The notes below the pieces were generated by a model, which had not been told where the DNA came from, did no database searches, and saw nothing but the letters and a program-made list of their open reading frames with translations. This document shows positions 1 through 7,077 of a stretch of 10,182 nucleotides of DNA, piece after piece (within the stretch, counting starts at the first letter, position 1; each line of letters starts with the position of its first letter). The translations under genes were made by a program, and so were the position numbers. The DNA comes from Methylococcaceae bacterium (GTDB taxonomy: Bacteria; Pseudomonadota; Gammaproteobacteria; Methylococcales; Methylomonadaceae), in the NCBI GenBank assembly GCA_030618325.1, contig JAUXDP010000099.1, positions 1-10,182 on the forward strand. The letters are read 5' to 3'.

Positions 1-132
1 CAGCAGGTTCCTGAAGACTTTCATGAGATCAGTTCAAAGGAATTTATTTTTCAGTGCGCAGATGAAATGGAGCAAGAACAACAGCATGATTTAGATATAA
101 GTGAGGAATGGTTAGCCGAAGAATATGCGTAA
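1..132 (+). CDS. flhF: FlhF, C-terminal fragment (flagellar SRP-type GTPase)
   Basis: Frame 1 is open from the window edge to a TAA at 130-132, giving the last 43 residues of a protein that begins outside the window. The stretch QQVPEDFHEI resembles the G-x-x-VPEDLH segment near the C-terminus of FlhF proteins, after the GTPase domain; an acidic tail ending EEWLAEEYA follows. FlhF is an SRP-family GTPase that marks the cell pole for flagellum assembly. The last 8 bases overlap the start of flhG, the usual partner. The GTPase motifs lie outside the window, so the call rests on this short match plus gene order. Confidence 0.8.
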   Translation, partial: QQVPEDFHEISSKEFIFQCADEMEQEQQHDLDISEEWLAEEYA

Positions 133-997
133 TTATAATGATCAAGCAGCAGGAATAAGAAACATGAAAAAAATGAAGCCAGTTCGTGTCATTGCAATTG
201 CAAGTGGAAAAGGCGGTGTAGGAAAGACCAATTTTTCAGTTAATTTGGGCGTGTCACTATCCAAAATGGGGCGCCAGGTTGCTTTATTGGATGCCGATAT
301 GGGACTGGCCAATGTTGATATTCTGTTGGGAATACGGCCTGAGTTTAATCTCTCTCATGTATTAATGGGGGAAAAAACTATGGCTGAAATTATGTTGGAG
401 GGACCGGCGGGATTGAAGGTTATTCCCGCTTCATCTGGCATTCAAAAAATGTCCGATCTCTCTAATATTGAGCAGGGAGCCATTATTAATGCATTTAGTG
501 AGATGGATGAAAATATTGATGTGTTGATTGTTGATACTGCAGCAGGTATTTCTCCCAGTGTAGTCAATTTTGCCAGAGCCAGTCAGGATGTGATTATTGT
601 GGTTTGTGATGAACCCACATCATTGACAGATGCCTACGCCTTTATCAAGTTGTTAAACCGAGACTATGGGGTCAATCACTTTCATGTGTTGAGCAATATG
701 GTGCGGACTATACAGCAGGGCCAAATGTTGTTCAATAAGTTAACTAAGGTGACTGATAACTATCTGGACGTTTCCCTGCAATATGCTGGCGGTATCCCTT
801 ATGATGAGAATTTACGTAAATCCGTACAAAAACAAACAGCTGTTGTTGAAGCCTACCCAAGTTGTGAGGCGTCTAAAGCCATTAATGATATTGCTAGGAG
901 AATCGACAATTGGCCTATCAATAATAAGTCTGATGGCTATCTAGAATTTTTCGTTGAGAGAATGATTGAATACAGTGTCCAAGAGGATGCTGCATGA
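125..997 (+). CDS. flhG: FlhG/FleN, MinD-like ATPase controlling flagellar number
   Basis: This 290-residue MinD/ParA-family ATPase antagonises FlhF (and, in polar flagellates, the FleQ-type master regulator) to limit flagellar number. A deviant Walker A motif KGGVGKT lies at residues 29-35, with signature lysines K29 and K34. The switch I region DADMGLANVD is at 56-65 and the Walker B region VLIVDTAAGIS at 133-143. The N-terminus carries DQAAGIR (residues 6-12), the DQAxxLR-type motif known to stimulate the FlhF GTPase; this supports the start at 125 rather than a later methionine. The gene overlaps flhF by 8 bp and fliA by ATGA, implying translational coupling. The ribosome binding site is weak. 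fleN is the Pseudomonas name. Confidence 0.95.
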   Translation: MRNYNDQAAGIRNMKKMKPVRVIAIASGKGGVGKTNFSVNLGVSLSKMGRQVALLDADMGLANVDILLGIRPEFNLSHVLMGEKTMAEIMLEGPAGLKVIPASSGIQKMSDLSNIEQGAIINAFSEMDENIDVLIVDTAAGISPSVVNFARASQDVIIVVCDEPTSLTDAYAFIKLLNRDYGVNHFHVLSNMVRTIQQGQMLFNKLTKVTDNYLDVSLQYAGGIPYDENLRKSVQKQTAVVEAYPSCEASKAINDIARRIDNWPINNKSDGYLEFFVERMIEYSVQEDAA

Positions 998-1737
998 ACG
1001 GAGCTGCAATGTACAACACGGTAAAAAATACCGGTGTTGACGTTGATGTATTAACACATGTTCCTCTAGTTAAACGCATAGCTTACCATTTACTGGGTAA
1101 GTTACCTGATTCAGTATTGGTCGATGATTTGATTCAGGCCGGTATGCTAGGGCTATTGGAAGCAGCGAAAAAATACGATGTATCGCAAGGTGCATCATTT
1201 GAGACTTATGCCGGTATTCGTATTAGAGGCGCCATGTTAGATGAAGTAAGGCGCTCTGATTGGACACCTCGCTCAGTACATAAAAAAGCTCGCATGGTAG
1301 CAGAAGCTATACGAGAATTAGAAAATAAAACCGGTCAAGATTCCAAAGATAGCGATGTTGCTGCCTATTTGGGTATAACTATTGACGAGTATCACCAGAT
1401 TCTTCAGGATTCTTCAAGTAGCAGAACTTTCAGTATTGAAGAATTAGTACAATCGGGTGACAACATTTTGGAGCAATTTGCGGAACAGGATACAGGTCCT
1501 GCAGAAAAACAATTTAAAGTGGATTTTAGTAAAGCCCTTGCCCAGGCAATTACAGACTTACCAGAGCGGGAAAAACTAGTGGTTTCACTTTATTATAATG
1601 ATGAATTAAATTTAAAGGAAATTGGACAAATACTGGGCGTAGGTGAATCTAGAGTAAGCCAAATCAGTAGCCAAGCCATGTTAAGGCTTCGAGCACGTCT
1701 GTCAGATTGGATAGAAGAACAATCCAACGGATATTAA
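994..1737 (+). CDS. fliA: Flagellar sigma factor FliA (sigma-28)
   Basis: This is the 247-residue RNA polymerase sigma factor for late flagellar and chemotaxis genes. Region 2 spans about residues 20-92, with the hallmark string PLVKRIAYHLLGKLP and then SFETYAGIRIRGAMLDEVR. Region 3 covers about 95-140. Region 4, with its helix-turn-helix NLKEIGQILGVGESRVSQI, spans about 180-237. Length is normal for the family. The ATG at 994 overlaps the flhG stop (ATGA), with AGAGG seven bases upstream. An in-frame ATG at 1009 has GGAG five bases upstream and is a credible alternative start. Its activity would be held back by the anti-sigma factor FlgM, which is not in this window. Confidence 0.97.
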   Translation: MNGAAMYNTVKNTGVDVDVLTHVPLVKRIAYHLLGKLPDSVLVDDLIQAGMLGLLEAAKKYDVSQGASFETYAGIRIRGAMLDEVRRSDWTPRSVHKKARMVAEAIRELENKTGQDSKDSDVAAYLGITIDEYHQILQDSSSSRTFSIEELVQSGDNILEQFAEQDTGPAEKQFKVDFSKALAQAITDLPEREKLVVSLYYNDELNLKEIGQILGVGESRVSQISSQAMLRLRARLSDWIEEQSNGY

Positions 1738-1812
1738 AAGTTTTTTATTTTTACTTCATTGCGTATCAGTCCATGCTAAGTCTAGATCCAGTTTATATCA
1801 ACCTATATCCTC

Positions 1813-1850
1813 TTGAAATACACAGTAAATAGTTTCAATTTGTCTATACT
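1813..1850 (+). promoter_or_regulatory. possible promoter upstream of cheY
   Basis: The 167-bp gap between fliA and cheY (1738-1904) holds no gene. Within it TATACT at 1845-1850 is a good sigma-70 -10 box, but the position 17 bases upstream (ACAGTA) is a poor -35. A six-base inverted repeat, TTGAAA at 1813-1818 and TTTCAA at 1833-1838, lies just upstream and could be an operator or chance. I found no convincing sigma-28 (TAAA-N15-GCCGATAA) or sigma-54 (GG-N10-GC) match, and no terminator hairpin after fliA, so read-through from fliA is equally possible. Confidence 0.25.
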
Positions 1851-1904
1851 TAGAAATAGAAGAATTCCGCCTTTTTAATTACAGTTTTAGTTTGGAGACT
1901 ACCC

Positions 1905-2291
1905 TTGGATAAAAATATGAAAATTCTTGTTGTTGATGATTTTTCGACAATGAGACGTATCGTAAAAAATCTGTTAAAGGATCTTGGATTTACAAATATG
2001 GTCGAAGCCGATGATGGAAAAACAGCTTTACCGATACTTCAGGCTGGGGGTATAGATTTTTTAGTTACCGACTGGAATATGCCGGGAATGACTGGGATCG
2101 ATTTGCTCACTGCTGTTAGGGCTGACCCGAATTTGGCAAACCTGCCGGTGTTAATGGTCACTGCTGAGGCTAAACGTGAACAGATCATACTGGCTGCACA
2201 AGCAGGAGTAAACGGTTATGTGATAAAACCTTTTACGGCAGGCACATTGAAAGAAAAAATTGAAAAGATTTTTGAACGCATAGAAGCCTGA
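1905..2291 (+). CDS. cheY: Chemotaxis response regulator CheY
   Basis: This is a 128-residue single-domain receiver that CheA phosphorylates and that then binds the flagellar switch protein FliM. All key residues are present: acidic pocket D11 and D12, phospho-acceptor D56 in TDWNMPG, T86 in MVTAEAKRE, switch tyrosine Y105 and lysine K108 in GYVIKPF. Each is offset by one from E. coli numbering. The start is a TTG at 1905, chosen because GGAG lies seven bases upstream and because the resulting N-terminus lines up with E. coli CheY; the ATG at 1917 has no ribosome binding site at proper distance. It is followed after 16 bases by cheZ. Confidence 0.97.
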   Translation: MDKNMKILVVDDFSTMRRIVKNLLKDLGFTNMVEADDGKTALPILQAGGIDFLVTDWNMPGMTGIDLLTAVRADPNLANLPVLMVTAEAKREQIILAAQAGVNGYVIKPFTAGTLKEKIEKIFERIEA

Positions 2292-2307
2292 TTAAAAGGA
2301 GTCCGGA

Positions 2308-3039
2308 ATGACCAATAATACCCAGGATAAACGCTTGGTGTTAGCCAAAGAATTGGTTGTAGCATTGGAAAGTAATGATGAGGCAAAAGTAGAGCAATTG
2401 TCTGATGAATTGACCGGGTTTAAAGAGTCAATGTTATTTCAGGAAGTAGGCCGATTAACCCGTCAGCTGCATGACACCATGGGCAACTTTTCAGGCGATG
2501 CAAAATTGACAGAAATTGCAGAAAATGACATCCCTGATGCCAAGGAACGATTGCAATATGTTATTTCTATGACTGAGCAGGCGGCCAATCAGACTTTAAA
2601 TGTTGTGGAAGAATTGATGCCGGTTTCTCAAGATCTGAATGAGAGGGCAAATAGATTATCTGAAAATTGGCAACGGTTTTTGGTTAAAAAAATGCCTTTT
2701 GATGAATTCAAAAGCATGAGTCATGAAATTACAGAGCATTTTAATCACTCTGTCGAGTCATTAGATAAAATTCAAACAGGGATGAATGAAGTTTTATTAG
2801 CTCAGGGGTTTCAGGATATTACTGGACAAATTATTCGCAAGGTCATCGATCTGGTACAAAACCTTGAGGATAATATGGTGGACTTAGTCCGAGTTTCAGG
2901 GGCTAAGTTAGTGACAGAAAAAAACAATACAGAATTAGATTTACCTGGTCCCGTTGTACCCAATGTTGATGATAAAAATGGTGATGTTGCCACCAGCCAG
3001 GATGATGTTGATGATCTTTTGTCCAGTTTGGGATTCTGA
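2308..3039 (+). CDS. cheZ: CheY-P phosphatase CheZ
   Basis: CheZ dephosphorylates CheY-P as a dimer with a long four-helix bundle. The active-site signature LLAQGFQDITGQIIRKV lies at residues 163-179; D170 and Q174 match the E. coli catalytic pair D143 and Q147. The C-terminal peptide DDVDDLLSSLGF (232-243) matches the conserved CheY-binding tail, joined by an acidic, presumably flexible linker (about 205-231). At 243 residues it is a little longer than the E. coli protein and nearer the Pseudomonas form. A strong AAGGAG sits six bases before the ATG. Its stop codon overlaps the ribosome binding site of cheA. Confidence 0.96.
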   Translation: MTNNTQDKRLVLAKELVVALESNDEAKVEQLSDELTGFKESMLFQEVGRLTRQLHDTMGNFSGDAKLTEIAENDIPDAKERLQYVISMTEQAANQTLNVVEELMPVSQDLNERANRLSENWQRFLVKKMPFDEFKSMSHEITEHFNHSVESLDKIQTGMNEVLLAQGFQDITGQIIRKVIDLVQNLEDNMVDLVRVSGAKLVTEKNNTELDLPGPVVPNVDDKNGDVATSQDDVDDLLSSLGF

Positions 3040-3049
3040 GGAATAGAGT

Positions 3050-5233
3050 ATGGCTATAGATTTAGATGATGAAATTCTCCAGGATTTTCTGATTGAAGCG
3101 GGAGAGATACTTGAGCTGTTAGGTGAACAACTGGTTGACCTGGAACAGTCGCCTGAAGATCCGGATTTATTAAATGCGATTTTTAGAGGGTTTCATACTA
3201 TAAAAGGTGGTGCAGGGTTTTTGGCAGTTAATGCTCTGGTCGGTGTTTGTCATAAGGCAGAGGATGTTTTTGATATTTTGCGTCAAGGTAAGCGCAACGT
3301 AACTCCTGATTTGATGGATGCAATTTTACAGGTAGTAGATGTTGTAAATGTCATGTTTGACAATATTCGTTCGGGTGAGGAGCCAGAGGCTGCAGAATCC
3401 ACTCTATTGGATACGTTACAAATTTATACTGTACCTGAGGATGAGGCGCCAGTTCCGCAGAAGACTGTGGAAGTGATTGAGCAGGAAAAAAATATTGAGG
3501 ATTCATCAGGTATTGCAGATGCTGCAAATGCAGTTGAACAGGGATTTGCCGCGATGCTTGGGGGTAATGATGAAGCTACAGATGTTGGTAAGTCAGAACA
3601 GTCTGAGGTCGCCAGTGATGAAATAACTGAGGCTGAATTCGATGAATTGCTAGATAGCTTGCACGGTAAAGGTGGCTCCCCAACAGCAAAAAATGAAGTT
3701 CCTGCAGACGAAATAACAGAAGAAGAATTTGATGCATTACTTGATGAACTGCACGGTGAAGGTGGTTCTCCGACATCTAATACCCATCAAGATTTAGGGC
3801 AGGAAACTCCCCCATCTGATGAAATCACTGAAGAAGAGTTTGATAATTTACTGGATGAATTGCATGGTAAAGGCAAATTTACTGCGGCTCCAGTAGAAAA
3901 ACAAGGTCTAAATATTGAAACTGTAGAAAAGTCTGAGGCTTCTCAAGTAACGGAACCAAAAGCTGTTGAACAAGTAAGTGAGTCGAATAAAGTTATTCCG
4001 ATAACTAAGCCACCAGAGCCACTTTCCAAGACAGCAAAGCCAGCCAAGAAAGCAACAGCAGCGCAAGGGGAATCCTCAGTTAGAGTTGATACCCAAGTGC
4101 TCGATGAGATTATGAATATGGTGGGTGAACTGGTATTGGTCAGGAATCGTTTTCAAACTTTGGGTTCGGTGTCAGAAGATGAGCAAATTTCCAAGGCGGT
4201 CGCTAATTTAGATGTGGTAACGGCTGATTTGCAGTTATCCGTCATGAAAACTCGAATGCAGCCCATAAAAAAGGTTTTTGGCCGTTTTCCACGGGTTGTT
4301 AGGGATTTAGCTAGGAGTCTGGGAAAAGAAATAAAATTGGAAATGGTTGGGGAAGAAACTGACCTTGATAAAAACTTGGTAGAAGCTTTAGCGGATCCTC
4401 TGGTTCATTTGGTCAGAAATGCAGTTGATCATGGTGTTGAGGGCCCTGAAGCTAGAGAAGCTGCTGGTAAGTCACGCGAAGGAACCGTGGTTTTAACTGC
4501 TTCACAAGAAGGGGATCATATTCAACTGACTATAAAAGATGATGGCAAGGGCATGAATGCCAATGTTTTAAGGAAGATAGCCGTCGAAAAAGGGCTGATG
4601 GATGAAGAGTCAGCGGCAAGATTAGATGATAAGGAATGTTTTAACCTGATCTTTGCACCTGGTTTCTCCACCAAAACTGAAATTTCTGATGTTTCAGGTC
4701 GCGGGGTAGGTATGGATGTAGTTAAAACCCGGATTACGCAAATGAATGGCACGGTGGAGATTGACTCCAAAGAAGGGCTGGGTAGTACAATCATCATCAA
4801 AGTACCATTAACCTTAGCGATCATGCCAACCTTGATGGTAAAACTGGGTGGTCAGGCATTTGCTTTGCCATTGGCCAGTGTCCTAGAAATTCTCGATCTT
4901 AATTTGAAGACCAATAATGTTGTTGATGGACAGTTGGTTGTTATGGTTAGAAACCGAGCATTACCATTATTTTATTTGGGTGAATGGCTGGTTAATGAGC
5001 CCGGATATAATTCCAAAGCTAATGAGTCAGGTCATGTAGTTGTCGTTAATGCTGGCGGAAAACAGATTGGTTTTGTTGTCGATCAGTTAATTGGCCAGGA
5101 AGAGGTTGTTATTAAACCACTTGGAGCAAAATTACATGGTTTGGAAGGGTTATCCGGAGCAACCATTACTGGTGATGGACAAATCGCCCTGATTCTTGAT
5201 GTTCCTGGAATGATGAAAAAGTATGCAGCCTAG
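3050..5233 (+). CDS. cheA: Chemotaxis histidine kinase CheA with triplicated linker motif
   Basis: This 727-residue kinase autophosphorylates in response to receptors and passes phosphate to CheY. The P1 Hpt domain (about 1-125) has phospho-acceptor H49 in FHTIKGGAGF. Residues about 130-342 form a low-complexity acidic linker with three copies of a DEITEEEFDxLLDELHG motif (190-210, 220-240, 257-276); I cannot recognise a P2 CheY-binding domain there. P3 dimerisation is about 343-405. The P4 ATPase has N box LVRNAVDHG (454-462), G1 DDGKGM (497-502), F box FAPGFSTK (535-542) and G2 GRGVGMD (550-556). P5, CheW-like, is about 590-725. The start has GAGGAA six bases upstream. The stop codon TAG is shared with the left edge of an inserted element, and cheB, which normally follows, is missing. 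Confidence 0.97.
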   Translation: MAIDLDDEILQDFLIEAGEILELLGEQLVDLEQSPEDPDLLNAIFRGFHTIKGGAGFLAVNALVGVCHKAEDVFDILRQGKRNVTPDLMDAILQVVDVVNVMFDNIRSGEEPEAAESTLLDTLQIYTVPEDEAPVPQKTVEVIEQEKNIEDSSGIADAANAVEQGFAAMLGGNDEATDVGKSEQSEVASDEITEAEFDELLDSLHGKGGSPTAKNEVPADEITEEEFDALLDELHGEGGSPTSNTHQDLGQETPPSDEITEEEFDNLLDELHGKGKFTAAPVEKQGLNIETVEKSEASQVTEPKAVEQVSESNKVIPITKPPEPLSKTAKPAKKATAAQGESSVRVDTQVLDEIMNMVGELVLVRNRFQTLGSVSEDEQISKAVANLDVVTADLQLSVMKTRMQPIKKVFGRFPRVVRDLARSLGKEIKLEMVGEETDLDKNLVEALADPLVHLVRNAVDHGVEGPEAREAAGKSREGTVVLTASQEGDHIQLTIKDDGKGMNANVLRKIAVEKGLMDEESAARLDDKECFNLIFAPGFSTKTEISDVSGRGVGMDVVKTRITQMNGTVEIDSKEGLGSTIIIKVPLTLAIMPTLMVKLGGQAFALPLASVLEILDLNLKTNNVVDGQLVVMVRNRALPLFYLGEWLVNEPGYNSKANESGHVVVVNAGGKQIGFVVDQLIGQEEVVIKPLGAKLHGLEGLSGATITGDGQIALILDVPGMMKKYAA
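3617..3877 (+). repeat. three in-frame repeats in the CheA linker
   Basis: Three copies of a roughly 20-codon unit encode D-E-I-T-E-x-E-F-D-x-L-L-D-x-L-H-G-x-G at 3617-3679, 3707-3769 and 3818-3877. Copies one and two also share the trailing GGSPT and are spaced 30 codons apart; the third follows after 37. Protein identity is high while the DNA has diverged at synonymous sites (for example GAAATAACTGAG, GAAATAACAGAA, GAAATCACTGAA). That suggests old duplication kept by selection on the peptide. The unit is predicted to form a short acidic amphipathic helix, and is probably a linear docking motif. Confidence 0.9.
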
Positions 5234-5392
5234 GAGGCTGTCCAAGAATAGAGAACCTACTGCGGAAAACCAATTTTGGCCAGGTTTTCCGTTCATTTTC
5301 GTTAAATAAACCCATTATTCGCCTCAAATGAACAAAAAATCTGACTCAAAATGGCTTTCCCTCGCTACGGCTTCTATTTTCGGACAGCCTCT
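5233..5392. mobile_element. 160-bp MITE-like inverted-repeat element at the cheA stop
   Basis: The ends are 20-base terminal inverted repeats matching at 17 of 20 positions: GGAGGCTGTCCAAGAATAGA at 5233-5252 against the complement of 5373-5392, AGAGGCTGTCCGAAAATAGA. A TA dinucleotide flanks each end (5231-5232 and 5393-5394), consistent with a 2-bp target duplication as made by IS630/mariner-type and some IS5-group transposases. No ORF is present. The inside is itself structured: a perfect 9-bp stem CGGAAAACC/GGTTTTCCG (5263-5271 with 5283-5291) and an 8-bp repeat GTTCATTT/AAATGAAC (5291-5298 with 5326-5333). This looks like a non-autonomous miniature transposon. The parent family cannot be assigned from the sequence alone. 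Confidence 0.8.
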
Positions 5393-5396
5393 TAGC

Positions 5397-5424
5397 TTGG
5401 CCGATCTTAATAAATATTGATAAT
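5397..5424 (+). promoter_or_regulatory. possible sigma-70 promoter for motC
   Basis: TTGGCC at 5397-5402 (four of six consensus -35 bases) and GATAAT at 5419-5424 (five of six -10 bases) are separated by 16 bases. They lie just downstream of the inserted element and about 60 bases before motC. If active, it would free motC-motD-parC from transcription through the hairpin-rich element. This is sequence resemblance only. Confidence 0.35.
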
Positions 5425-5485
5425 GTATGACAATTCGTGCATCCGTCATTGTTGAAATGACTCATGAACTTTGCAGGTTAATTTG

Positions 5486-6238
5486 ATGGATATATTGAGT
5501 CTTCTAGGGATTATCATTGGTTTTGCTGCAATTTTAGGAGGAAACTTCCTGGAAGGTGGTCATATTGGTGCACTGATTAATGGCCCCGCTATAGTGATAG
5601 TTCTTGGTGGTACATTAGGGGCTACATTATTGCAATTTCCCCCGGTAACTTTTAGTCATGCATTGAAGATTCTGGTATGGATATTCAAACCCAAAAGATT
5701 TCTGTTGAAATCACAAATAAAAAAAATAAGTCAGTGGAGTAGTCTTGCTCGAAAAGAGGGGCTGCTGGGGTTGGAATCCATTGTTCCAAAAGAAGCTGAT
5801 TTATTTGCCAGGAAAGGCTTGCAATTATTGGTTGATGGTAATGAGCCTGAAGTCATTAGAGACTGCCTAGAAGTTGAATTAAATACCAAAGAATATCTCG
5901 ATTTGCAGGCGGCAAAAGTCTTTGATGCTATGGGAGGCTATGCCCCAACCATGGGTATTATTGGTGCCGTAATGGGATTAATACATGTTATGCAAAACCT
6001 ATCAGATCCAAGTATGCTGGGTGCTGGAATCGCCACAGCTTTTGTAGCCACGATTTATGGAATAGGACTCGCTAATTTATTGTTTTTACCTATTGCCAGT
6101 AAATTAAAATCAAATATTCATACTGTTTCTCATGCCAGAGAGATGTTGTCGGAAGGGATTATTGCAATTGCTGAAGGTGAAAACCCAAGAAATATCGAGT
6201 TAAAATTGACTGGTTTCCTGGACGACTATTCTAAATAA
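5486..6238 (+). CDS. motC: Flagellar stator protein MotC (MotA family)
   Basis: This 250-residue inner-membrane protein is the MotA-type subunit of the second stator of Pseudomonas-like bacteria. The N-terminus MDILSLLGIIIGFAAILGGNF and the GGYAPTMGIIGAVMGLI segment are typical of MotC. Membrane segments lie at about 2-17, 32-50, 152-172 and 180-203, with a cytoplasmic loop between the second and third. Loop charges R89 and E97, and prolines P154 and P202, correspond by spacing to E. coli MotA R90, E98, P173 and P222. I start at the ATG at 5486, eight bases after CAGG, because this gives the family N-terminus; an in-frame TTG at 5471 would add five residues. MotD follows after 14 bases. Confidence 0.93.
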   Translation: MDILSLLGIIIGFAAILGGNFLEGGHIGALINGPAIVIVLGGTLGATLLQFPPVTFSHALKILVWIFKPKRFLLKSQIKKISQWSSLARKEGLLGLESIVPKEADLFARKGLQLLVDGNEPEVIRDCLEVELNTKEYLDLQAAKVFDAMGGYAPTMGIIGAVMGLIHVMQNLSDPSMLGAGIATAFVATIYGIGLANLLFLPIASKLKSNIHTVSHAREMLSEGIIAIAEGENPRNIELKLTGFLDDYSK

Positions 6239-6252
6239 TTTCTTTAGAATTT

Positions 6253-7077
6253 ATGAGACGCAGAAATAAACATGAGGAAGAACCGGAAAATCATGAGCGT
6301 TGGTTGGTTTCCTATGCCGATTTTGTAACCTTATTATTTGGTTTTTTTGTTGTGATGTATTCTATTTCATCAGTTAACGAGGGCAAATACCGGATTTTAT
6401 CTGATGCTTTGGATGAGGCTTTTTCAACCCACGATGTTGCTGAAAAATCAGAGCAACTGATTGAGACAGGGCAAAGACCAACAACCATTCAGCCTATTCA
6501 GTTAGATCATTTGATGACTGAACAAAAAGAAAGAGAAGAACAACTTAGTGTTGAAATCAAAGAGGAACGTCGTCGTTTAAAACAGATTTCTGAACAGTTT
6601 GAAGAGGTTCTAGAGCCTTATATCGATCAAAACTTAGTCGAAGTGAAACGTGATGATTTCTGGTTGGAACTAGAGATGAAGAGTGGCATGTTATTTAACA
6701 GTGGTGAGGCAGAATTATCAAAATCGGCAAAACCACTATTAAAAAAAATTGCAGAAATATTAAGGCAAACACATAATGTTTTACACGTTGAAGGCCATAC
6801 CGATAATATTCCTATTGATACCGTCGAATTTCCATCAAATTGGGATCTTTCTTCGGCCAGGGCATCCAGTGTGGTTAAAGAATTTGTCAATGATGGCATA
6901 AAATCGACACGAATGGCGGCGGTTGGCTATGGTGAGTTTCATCCCGTGGCAGATAATAGATCGAAACAGGGGCGTTTTAAAAATAGACGAGTGGTATTGG
7001 TGTTAATTTCTCAATCCATTGCACGTTATAAAACCAATAAGAATGTGCCGGTAGATAGCCTGGTCAATCAATTATGA
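6253..7077 (+). CDS. motD: Flagellar stator protein MotD (MotB family)
   Basis: This 274-residue protein is the peptidoglycan-anchored partner of MotC. A basic N-terminus (MRRRNKHEEE) precedes one membrane helix at about 18-38, which contains the ion-carrying aspartate D23 in SYADFVTLLF. Residues about 88-120 are a charged, coiled-coil-like plug and linker region. The C-terminal OmpA-type peptidoglycan-binding domain (about 145-253) shows VEGHTDNIPID at 179-189, SSARASSVV at 200-208 and NRRVVLVL at 244-251. HERWLVSYADF and SSVNEGKYR match MotD of Pseudomonas, whose MotCD stator runs on protons. The ribosome binding site is poor, so translation probably depends on coupling to motC. The stop overlaps the parC start (ATGA). 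Confidence 0.94.
   Translation: MRRRNKHEEEPENHERWLVSYADFVTLLFGFFVVMYSISSVNEGKYRILSDALDEAFSTHDVAEKSEQLIETGQRPTTIQPIQLDHLMTEQKEREEQLSVEIKEERRRLKQISEQFEEVLEPYIDQNLVEVKRDDFWLELEMKSGMLFNSGEAELSKSAKPLLKKIAEILRQTHNVLHVEGHTDNIPIDTVEFPSNWDLSSARASSVVKEFVNDGIKSTRMAAVGYGEFHPVADNRSKQGRFKNRRVVLVLISQSIARYKTNKNVPVDSLVNQL

Noticed and set aside
1738..1904. Sigma-28 or sigma-54 promoter for the che genes
   Set aside because: TAAA at 1826 is followed by GTCTATAC at the wrong spacing and with poor match, and no GG-N10-GC pair of the sigma-54 type was seen.
2811..2993. 60-codon open frame on the minus strand inside cheZ
   Set aside because: It lies wholly opposite the conserved catalytic end of cheZ and has no ribosome binding site or family resemblance.
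3576..3776. 66-codon open frame on the minus strand inside cheA
   Set aside because: It is the antisense of the repeated linker; its low-complexity, leucine- and histidine-rich sequence is what reverse reading of GAA/GAT-rich repeats gives.
3617..3877. CRISPR-like or tandem DNA repeat
   Set aside because: The units are coding, unequally spaced and diverged at third codon positions, so this is a protein repeat.
4522..4824. 100-codon open frame on the minus strand inside cheA
   Set aside because: It is antisense to the ATPase core of CheA and resembles no protein I know.
6627..6899. 90-codon open frame on the minus strand inside motD
   Set aside because: It is antisense to the OmpA-like domain, with no start signals.
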